Shown one piece after another: positions 58,367 to 64,000 of a DNA stretch of 64,000 bases. Below the pieces are notes generated by a model that made no database searches, was not told the DNA's origin, and saw nothing but the letters and a program-made list of their open reading frames with translations. Made by a program: the position numbers and the translations under genes. This stretch comes from Leptospira paudalimensis (lineage in GTDB: Bacteria; Spirochaetota; Leptospiria; Leptospirales; Leptospiraceae), in the NCBI RefSeq assembly GCF_026151345.1, contig NZ_JAMQPR010000001.1:3172676-3236675 (forward strand). The letters are read 5' to 3'. Numbering within the stretch: the first letter of the stretch is position 1; the number at the start of each line of letters is the position of its first letter.

Positions 58367-58939
58367 ATGTCCTACAATCAAATTCCTAATTTTACAAAAC
58401 CATTCATCCATCCAAACGCCACAGCATTTGGAATGGTAGAATATGGTACTTCTGTTTCGATTTGGCCCGGTGCTGTTGTACGTGCAGACATGAACAAAAT
58501 CAAACTTGGAGATTATGTGAATATCCAAGATAATTCCACACTACATACTGATTCAACAAGTCCTATCTCTATCGGCGAATGGACATTAGTTGGACATAAT
58601 GTTATGATTCATGGATGCAAAATAGGAAGAGCTGTACTAGTTGGAATTGGGTCCATCGTATTGGATAATGCAGAAATAGGAGATGGATCTCAAATCGCGG
58701 CAGGATGTATGATCCGTGGAGGGAAAAAAATTCCACCACGTTCACTTGTTGTGCCAGATGGTTCAGACATTAAAATATTCCCAGGAAAAGCAAAACCAGA
58801 ATTAACAATAGCAGGTTGTATCGAGTATGCACATCTTTCCGTACGTTTTGCACAAAATGTCTTTGTACCATTCCAAAAGGAAGAAGAAGTACATTTTGTA
58901 TCACAAGCCAAAGAAATTCTGACAAAACTTGGAATCTAA
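58367..58939 (+). CDS. gamma-carbonic-anhydrase-family protein
   Basis: The 190-aa left-handed beta-helix protein has WPGAVVRADMNKIKLGDYVNIQDNSTLHTD, followed by TLVGHNVMIHGCKIG, which together supply the three zinc-binding histidines of the gamma-CA family. The catalytic loop glutamate of archaeal Cam is not evident, so it belongs to the CamH/YrdA-like branch. Carbonic anhydrase activity is not certain. It follows the phosphatase gene by 9 bp. Confidence 0.85.
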   Translation: MSYNQIPNFTKPFIHPNATAFGMVEYGTSVSIWPGAVVRADMNKIKLGDYVNIQDNSTLHTDSTSPISIGEWTLVGHNVMIHGCKIGRAVLVGIGSIVLDNAEIGDGSQIAAGCMIRGGKKIPPRSLVVPDGSDIKIFPGKAKPELTIAGCIEYAHLSVRFAQNVFVPFQKEEEVHFVSQAKEILTKLGI

Positions 58940-58989
58940 TCTAGGATCAAATTTATTTTACAGTCTAAGGTTTAGAAAATTAAAGATAC

Positions 58990-60210
58990 ATGAATTCCTT
59001 TTTAAATAAAATCAAAGTCCTTGGTATCTTTTCCATTACCCAAACTGTATTCCAAATTGGGACAGTGATGATTATGGCAGTTTCTGCACTTGCTGGGCAA
59101 ACCATAAGTCCATCTCCAGAATCCGCCTCACTTCCCGTTTCGTTTGTAATCCTTGGAACCTTGATTGGTTTAGTCCCAGCGTCAAGGTATATGAAATGGC
59201 AAGGAAGTAAATATGGACTTCTTCTTGGTACGATCATTGGAATCTTTGGAGCTATACTTGCTACGTATGCAATTTGGGAAAAAAGTTTTATATTATTTTC
59301 CATAGCACACTTGTTATTTGGACTTCACCAATCGTTTATCCAATACCTTCGTTTTGTTGCAATGGAATCTGTGCCAACCCATGATAGGGCGAGTGCATTA
59401 TCTTGGATTTTAATCGCCGGAATCCCCGCTGCTTTCCTTGGGCCACTTGCTGGATTACATGGGAAAGAACTCTTTCCCACATCCTTATTTTTGGGATGTT
59501 ATTTAATCCTAATTGTTTCCCTTTCCCTACAATTTTTATTAATTACCTTCCTACCTTCACCGAATAAACGTTACACTACAACAAACGAATCGGAACACCT
59601 AGAGAGTAAAAGAGAAAAAGTAAGACCATTCTCCTATCATGTAAAAAATTTAGGATTATGGGTTTCCATTCTCTCTACTTCTTTTGGATTTGGACTTATG
59701 GCAATGCTTATGACAGCTTTGCCAGTTGCGATGAAATCACATGGTCATGAAATGCATGCATCCACAATAGTATTACAATGGCATGTTTTAGGAATGTACA
59801 TCCCTTCCTTTTTCTCTGGATTTTTAGTTCGTAAAATGACAGCACCCTACTTGATCTTGTTAGGTGTTGCAGTCATGGGACTGGAGTCAGTTTCTGCGAT
59901 CCAAGGAACCGAATTTTTACCATTTGCAGTAGCACTGATCTTACTTGGTATTGGTTGGAATTTTATGTATGTGGGTGGGACAAACTTACTTGTGGAACAA
60001 TACCATCCAGCGGAAAAAAACACAATCCAAGCTATTAACGATACAATCGTATATTCTATTGCTATCTTTTCCACATATAGTGCAGGTTTTTTGGAACATA
60101 AAATAGGATGGTTGTCTCTCAATCTAGTGAGTATACCATTCTTAGTGTTTGTATCCATCGTAACATTGTATTACATCCAAACCAAAAGAAGAACAATACA
60201 CCATGAATAA
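58990..60210 (+). CDS. MFS transporter
   Basis: The 406-aa protein has about twelve membrane helices in two halves with a charged loop near residue 200 (TTTNESEHLESKREKVR). The typical MFS loop after helix 2 appears as GLVPASRYMKWQGSKYG. Substrate is unknown. The ATG at 58990 is 50 bp after the previous gene. Its end overlaps the methyltransferase gene by 8 bp, suggesting they act or are expressed together. Confidence 0.85.
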   Translation: MNSFLNKIKVLGIFSITQTVFQIGTVMIMAVSALAGQTISPSPESASLPVSFVILGTLIGLVPASRYMKWQGSKYGLLLGTIIGIFGAILATYAIWEKSFILFSIAHLLFGLHQSFIQYLRFVAMESVPTHDRASALSWILIAGIPAAFLGPLAGLHGKELFPTSLFLGCYLILIVSLSLQFLLITFLPSPNKRYTTTNESEHLESKREKVRPFSYHVKNLGLWVSILSTSFGFGLMAMLMTALPVAMKSHGHEMHASTIVLQWHVLGMYIPSFFSGFLVRKMTAPYLILLGVAVMGLESVSAIQGTEFLPFAVALILLGIGWNFMYVGGTNLLVEQYHPAEKNTIQAINDTIVYSIAIFSTYSAGFLEHKIGWLSLNLVSIPFLVFVSIVTLYYIQTKRRTIHHE

Positions 60211-60817
60211 TCAAAAACATTGGGAAACAATTTACACTGAAAAACAACCAAATGAAGTGAGTTGGACTCAGGAGATTCCAAAGCTCTCCTTACAGTTGAT
60301 TAATCATACAAATTTACCAACTTCAACAAAAATCATTGATGTCGGTGGTGGAGAATCCAATTTAGTGGATCGTCTTTTAGAGCTTGGTTACCAAAATCTA
60401 TCTGTTTTAGACATTAGCCAAAACGCATTAAATCGAAGCAAACAGAGATTAGGTGAAATTGGCAAAAATATTGAGTGGATTGTGATAGACATCACTCAAT
60501 TCCAATCCAGTATCAAATACGATCTTTGGCATGACAGAGCTGTCTTTCATTTTTTAACAGATCCAGAATCCATTTTAGCTTACAAAAATAATTTATTAAA
60601 AGCTCTAAACAAAGATGGTGAACTCATCATAGGAACCTTTAGCAACGATGGCCCAAAAAAATGTAGTGGGCTTGAAATCAAACAATACACCGAAGAAACA
60701 TTAGCCGAAACCTTTTCCCCTGAATTTGAGCCCATTGAATTCCAAAGAGAAAACCACCATACACCTTTTGGCACAGTCCAAAATTTTGTTTTTGGTCGGT
60801 TTAAAAAGAAAATTTAG
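60203..60817 (+). CDS. class I SAM-dependent methyltransferase
   Basis: The 204-aa protein has motif I KIIDVGGGESNLVDRLLE, motif II with the acidic residue in LSVLDISQNAL, WIVIDITQFQ and DLWHDRAVFHFLTD. The opening HWETIYTEKQPNEVSW occurs in a common small-methyltransferase group related to thiopurine or tellurite-type enzymes. Substrate is unknown. It overlaps the MFS gene by 8 bp. Confidence 0.85.
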   Translation: MNNQKHWETIYTEKQPNEVSWTQEIPKLSLQLINHTNLPTSTKIIDVGGGESNLVDRLLELGYQNLSVLDISQNALNRSKQRLGEIGKNIEWIVIDITQFQSSIKYDLWHDRAVFHFLTDPESILAYKNNLLKALNKDGELIIGTFSNDGPKKCSGLEIKQYTEETLAETFSPEFEPIEFQRENHHTPFGTVQNFVFGRFKKKI

Positions 60818-60841
60818 CTTAAAATATGTGAGAAAATCCTT

Positions 60842-61165
60842 ATGCAAAAAGAAATTTTATCATTCGAAACAATTGTAGGCCTCCAAGTCAAAGATGAAAG
60901 TGTATATGCTGAATACCGAAACGCAATGAAAGGACTGTTGGAACAATATGAAGGTGGATTTCGGTATGATTTTAAAATTGCTGAAACTCTAAAAACCGAA
61001 ACCGAAAATCCAATCAACAGAGTGTTTCTGATTTATTTCAAAACCAAAGAAAAAAAACTTAGTTTCTTTGCGGATCCTGAGTATAAAAAGATTAGAGAGA
61101 AATACTTTATTCCATCGGTCGAATGTACAACGCAAATTGCAGAATATGATCGATATATAAATTAA
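60842..61165 (+). CDS. DUF1330-like small protein
   Basis: The 107-aa protein reads as a ferredoxin-like/dimeric alpha-beta barrel domain of the DUF1330 kind (VGLQVKDESVYAEYRNAM, FRYDFKIAETLK, RVFLIYFKTKEK, FFADPEYKKIREKYF). Function is unknown. Start at ATG 60842 follows the methyltransferase by 24 bp. It converges with the thioesterase gene, overlapping by 4 bp. Confidence 0.7.
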   Translation: MQKEILSFETIVGLQVKDESVYAEYRNAMKGLLEQYEGGFRYDFKIAETLKTETENPINRVFLIYFKTKEKKLSFFADPEYKKIREKYFIPSVECTTQIAEYDRYIN

Positions 61166-61671
61166 AGAATCTTTCGACTCGCTTTGATTTTTGCTGCAAA
61201 TTCTTTAGCCATTTCAATTCGCATTTTTCCTTCCGCAAACCTTCGTTTTTCGAGATCTGTATCTAATTTTAACGGAGGCACTGGAGCAGGTTTTTTGTTC
61301 TCATCCAATGCAACAAACGAAAGATAGGCGGTAGTAGCTCTCACCATCTCTCCAGTGTATGGATTTTCACGATTCACCTGCACACCCACTTCCATAGAAG
61401 TTGTTCCTACATAATTCACCATTGCTTTTAAATTGACATGGTCTCCAATTTGGATGGGCGTTATAAAATTGATACGATCAATACTGACTGTCACCGCTTC
61501 TCTTCCGGAATGCCTTTGGGCAGCCATGACTGCAATTAAGTCAATCCAACTCATGATTGCACCACCGAATGCCGTTCCGTAATGGTTGGCATCATTAGGT
61601 AAAACGACATGTCGAGTTTCTACGGCTGATTCTTGAGGTGACTTGGGTGATAATTCATTAGGAGAGGACAC
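61162..61671 (-). CDS. hotdog-fold acyl-CoA thioesterase
   Basis: The 169-aa protein matches the YciA/BACH branch of hotdog thioesterases: NDANHYGTAFGGAIMSWIDLIAVMAAQRHSG, then VTVSIDRINFITPIQIGDHVNL. The acidic residue in SWIDL is the expected catalytic aspartate. It hydrolyses fatty acyl-CoA, probably in the cytoplasm. It is divergent from the membrane GGDEF-EAL gene, with 88 bp between starts. Confidence 0.9.
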   Translation of the reverse strand: MSSPNELSPKSPQESAVETRHVVLPNDANHYGTAFGGAIMSWIDLIAVMAAQRHSGREAVTVSIDRINFITPIQIGDHVNLKAMVNYVGTTSMEVGVQVNRENPYTGEMVRATTAYLSFVALDENKKPAPVPPLKLDTDLEKRRFAEGKMRIEMAKEFAAKIKASRKIL

Positions 61672-61759
61672 AATGAGGATAACTTAGTCTTGACGTTTCG
61701 TTTCGAAAAGACTTTTTTAAACATGCCGACCTTAGACAAATTTTGGAAGTAGAGGACAA

Positions 61760-63652
61760 ATGATCACTGACAAACGAAATTACGTCTATTGGTTAAAATT
61801 TAGAAAGGACACAGGTCCCCTACTCAAGAGATTTTTAATCGCTGCTTCTGGGTTGTTTTTAGTTGCTGCGTGTTTGCATCTAACACCCCTCTTTACAAAA
61901 TCAGGTGAAATTGATTATATCTTTTTTGCTGTCGATTTAGGAATTTCAATCTTATTCATTTTTGAATATTTTTTAAAAAACAAAATTTCATTAGTCATTC
62001 GAGTTCTCACTTTAATCTTTACAGCTATCTTCATATCTGTTTTATCTTTTTTAAGAAGTGGATTACTAGGGACAGGTGAGATTTCTCTTGCCTTCATTAT
62101 CATTTCTTTTTTTGTATTTTTACCTCCCATTCCAAGTCTTTTGTCAGCACTATTCATTTCTATTGTTCCAGTTATTTTTGGAATCTTTGTATACCATTCT
62201 ATTGTTATATTTCCAGACGAATTAGGAATACGAAATCAAAGCCCAAGAGAATGGTATTTTAAATCAGTCAGTTTAATCATTTTTTCCATACTTTCTGGAT
62301 TTTTGATCCAAAGGTTACGAGCAAAATTAATTAAAAATATTGTATATTTAAAAGAATCCAGAGCAAAAATTTTAAAATCAAAACAACATATCGACAAACT
62401 AGCATTTTACGACTCTCTCACACAATTGCCAAATCGTTATTCATTTGAGCTCTCCATTCAAAATAGAATCGATAATGGTTCAAATGAAGCTTTTGTCTTA
62501 CTCATTAATATCAAAGGGATTAAAGTTATTAATGCATTACATGGTATCAGTTTTGGGGACCAGATATTAACACTAATAGGGAATATATTAAAACAATACA
62601 CTTCTGAACGTCCAAATACAATCGTTGCTAGTTTAGGTGGAGATGAATTCATTTTATGGATCGAAAATTCTGCCAGGAATAGGATTGAGGAAGCAATTGT
62701 TAAATTTGATTTAAATAATAACCAAACTTTAACACCGGATAGACTTGGCCATAGACTCCAATACAGAGTTTCTGGAATTCATTTTCCATCAGAAGCCAAT
62801 CATTTGGACGAAGTCATTCGAAAACTTTCCATTGCGATGAATGTAGCCCGGGAAAAATCAATGAACCATCTGGTTTGGTTCGAACCGGAAATGGAAAAGA
62901 AAATAGAAAGGGAACAAAAATTAAAGAACCAACTAGAAAAAGCAATTGAGTTCAATCATTTTAAAATTGCCTACCAAGAAAAGGTAGATATTTCAAACAA
63001 ATCAATTGTTGGGTTAGAGGCACTTGCCAGATGGACGGTGCCAGAATTAGGTGAGATATCTCCAGATGAATTTATCCCTATCATTACTAAATCAGATTTG
63101 ATTGTTCCTTTCGGCAAAAAAATATTCGAAAAAGTAGTCAGCCAAATTCCAAGTTTACAAAAAGTTTATGGCCAAGAGATCAAAATTTCGATCAACATTT
63201 CACCAATCTTCTTTTTATTTCCTAATTTTAATGATTATATCATCACCTATTTAAATCAAAATTCAATAAATCCAAAAAATCTAATCTTTGAAATTACTGA
63301 AGATATCTTTATAGATGAAATTGAAACCATCCAAAGTATAGTTTCTAACCTCAGGTCAAATGGAATCTCGGTTTCGTTAGATGATTTTGGTAAAGGATAT
63401 TCATCACTACACTATATGCAAAAAATTCAATTTGATGAATTAAAAATCGATAAATCATTTTTAGATGAAATTGCTACATCCGATCGTAATTTTTTACTTT
63501 TGGAATCAATATGCCATTTGGCTGATTCTTTAGGATTAAAAACTATTGCAGAGGGAATTGAAAGAGAAGAACAAATCCTATCTTTAAAAAAAACATCCTG
63601 TCATATCGTCCAAGGTTATCTTTACTCAAAACCAAAAATCTTATTTGAATGA
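61760..63652 (+). CDS. membrane GGDEF-EAL protein with degenerate GGDEF domain
   Basis: The 630-aa protein has about six to seven N-terminal membrane helices (residues 22-190), a GGDEF domain with GGDEF at 293-297 and an EAL domain with EAL at 420-422. The cyclase is probably inactive: the usual LDLDNFK metal site reads LINIKGIKVIN and no RxxD site is present. The EAL domain keeps DDFGKGYSSLHYM and LKIDKSFL, with DDFGT altered to DDFGK, and IAEGIEREEQ. It most likely works as a c-di-GMP phosphodiesterase or sensor. It has its own upstream region. Confidence 0.9.
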   Translation: MITDKRNYVYWLKFRKDTGPLLKRFLIAASGLFLVAACLHLTPLFTKSGEIDYIFFAVDLGISILFIFEYFLKNKISLVIRVLTLIFTAIFISVLSFLRSGLLGTGEISLAFIIISFFVFLPPIPSLLSALFISIVPVIFGIFVYHSIVIFPDELGIRNQSPREWYFKSVSLIIFSILSGFLIQRLRAKLIKNIVYLKESRAKILKSKQHIDKLAFYDSLTQLPNRYSFELSIQNRIDNGSNEAFVLLINIKGIKVINALHGISFGDQILTLIGNILKQYTSERPNTIVASLGGDEFILWIENSARNRIEEAIVKFDLNNNQTLTPDRLGHRLQYRVSGIHFPSEANHLDEVIRKLSIAMNVAREKSMNHLVWFEPEMEKKIEREQKLKNQLEKAIEFNHFKIAYQEKVDISNKSIVGLEALARWTVPELGEISPDEFIPIITKSDLIVPFGKKIFEKVVSQIPSLQKVYGQEIKISINISPIFFLFPNFNDYIITYLNQNSINPKNLIFEITEDIFIDEIETIQSIVSNLRSNGISVSLDDFGKGYSSLHYMQKIQFDELKIDKSFLDEIATSDRNFLLLESICHLADSLGLKTIAEGIEREEQILSLKKTSCHIVQGYLYSKPKILFE

Positions 63653-63673
63653 AATCCAATTGCATTACAAAAC

Positions 63674-63693
63674 TTATCGATGAATTTATCGAT
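63674..63693. repeat. TTATCGAT direct repeat upstream of the cation transporter gene
   Basis: TTATCGAT occurs at 63674-63681 and 63686-63693, 12 bp apart, each containing the palindrome ATCGAT. The site lies 57-76 bp before the ATG at 63750 and could be an operator for a metal-responsive regulator. It may also be chance in AT-rich DNA. Confidence 0.35.
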
Positions 63694-63749
63694 TTCATTC
63701 CAACACTTTACTAGTTGCATATTAATTCAATCAGTGTTACTTTATCCTT

Positions 63750-64000
63750 ATGGGACATGGACACAATCATTCCAATCACAACCATTCACATACTGACATC
63801 TCTTCCTCTTCTAAAAACTTAGCTTGGGCTTTTTTCTTAAATTTATTCTTTTCCTTATTTGAATTGGTTGGAGGAGTTTATTCCAATAGCATCGCTATTA
63901 TATCAGATGCGTTTCATGATTTTGGCGATGCTCTTTCACTTGCATTTGTTTGGTACTTACAAAAGGTTTCAACAAGACCAAATGATCTTCATTTTGATTA
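63750..64000 (+). CDS. cation diffusion facilitator family transporter, 3' end beyond window
   Basis: The ATG at 63750 opens a frame that runs to the window edge, giving 83 codons. The N-terminus is histidine-rich (MGHGHNHSNHNHSHTD), followed by the first helices of a CDF/CzcD-type zinc or cobalt exporter. NLFFSLFELVGGVYSNSIAI and ISDAFHDFGDALSLAF carry the typical helix 2 metal-binding HDxxD motif. Only the start is visible. A tandem TTATCGAT repeat lies upstream. Confidence 0.85.
   Translation, partial: MGHGHNHSNHNHSHTDISSSSKNLAWAFFLNLFFSLFELVGGVYSNSIAIISDAFHDFGDALSLAFVWYLQKVSTRPNDLHFD

Noticed and set aside
60203..60817. Arsenite methyltransferase ArsM for the ArsS-like protein
   Set aside because: It lacks the arsenic-binding cysteines expected in ArsM and is far from arsS.
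1..64000. CRISPR arrays, tRNA or rRNA genes, insertion sequences, prophage or plasmid origin
   Set aside because: I scanned for repeated spacers, cloverleaf sequences, transposase motifs and terminal repeats and saw none that held up.

Overview
The window looks like about 64 kb of chromosome from a spirochaete of the genus Leptospira, most likely of the saprophytic (L. biflexa-like) branch. The basis is an AT-rich sequence with no obvious mobile DNA, many lipoproteins with loose spirochaetal lipoboxes, an lpxA gene (LPS-bearing outer membrane), a DUF1574/MBOAT pair, AttH-like and SpoIIE-phosphatase proteins, and dense signalling genes. The genus is inferred from gene content and style; no 16S rRNA or other marker lies here.

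Layout. 1-3821 (minus): acetyl-CoA acetyltransferase, a nucleotidyltransferase-like/methyltransferase fusion, and the 5' part of a double cyclic-nucleotide-binding protein cut by the window edge. 3911-7537: a GT-B-like glycosyltransferase, an orphan Hpt protein, then lpxA-galE overlapping by 4 bp. 7532-12500 (minus): a five-gene unit of a hypothetical protein, metallophosphoesterase, zinc-ribbon membrane protein, recG and a VanY-type peptidase. 12557-16983: gpsA, facing a minus-strand run of AhpD-like protein, ArsS-like radical SAM protein, map, alpha/beta hydrolase and MAPEG protein. 17220-20046 (minus): enoyl-CoA hydratase and long-chain acyl-CoA synthetase. 20115-25340: small proteins, a membrane-anchored MutS-like ATPase, and a HEAT/SH3 protein beside a large lipoprotein.

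25363-34333 (minus) is one tightly packed unit: SpoIIE phosphatase with TPRs, AttH-like lipocalin protein, a complete Opp/Yej-type peptide ABC transporter without a binding protein, and an AsmA-like protein. 34639-39863 holds a membrane protein, ispF, nadA, two head-to-head overlapping genes with export signals, and an LpoB-like/COG3014-like lipoprotein pair. That pair converges on ftsQ-ftsA-ftsZ (39880-43052, minus). 43165-48497 (minus): a small secreted helical protein whose upstream region carries two identical palindromes 21 bp apart, a secreted caspase-fold protein, and the DUF1574/MBOAT pair.

48611-61165 (plus): recQ, dihydroorotase, a PAS-GGDEF-EAL protein, pheT, a 7TMR-DISM SpoIIE phosphatase, a gamma-carbonic-anhydrase-like protein, an MFS transporter, a methyltransferase and a DUF1330 protein. 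A minus-strand acyl-CoA thioesterase, a membrane GGDEF-EAL protein with a degenerate cyclase domain, and the start of a cation-diffusion-facilitator gene (cut by the right edge) finish the window.

Recurring themes are fatty-acid/acyl-CoA metabolism, envelope construction and cell division, and second-messenger or phosphatase signalling. I saw no rRNA, tRNA, CRISPR array, insertion sequence or prophage. The most distinctive items are the nucleotidyltransferase/methyltransferase fusion with a degenerate HIGH-type motif, the phosphatase/lipocalin/peptide-transporter/AsmA operon, the tandem palindromic operator candidate, the head-to-head overlap of two export-signal coding regions, and two genes whose start codon is not an obvious ATG.
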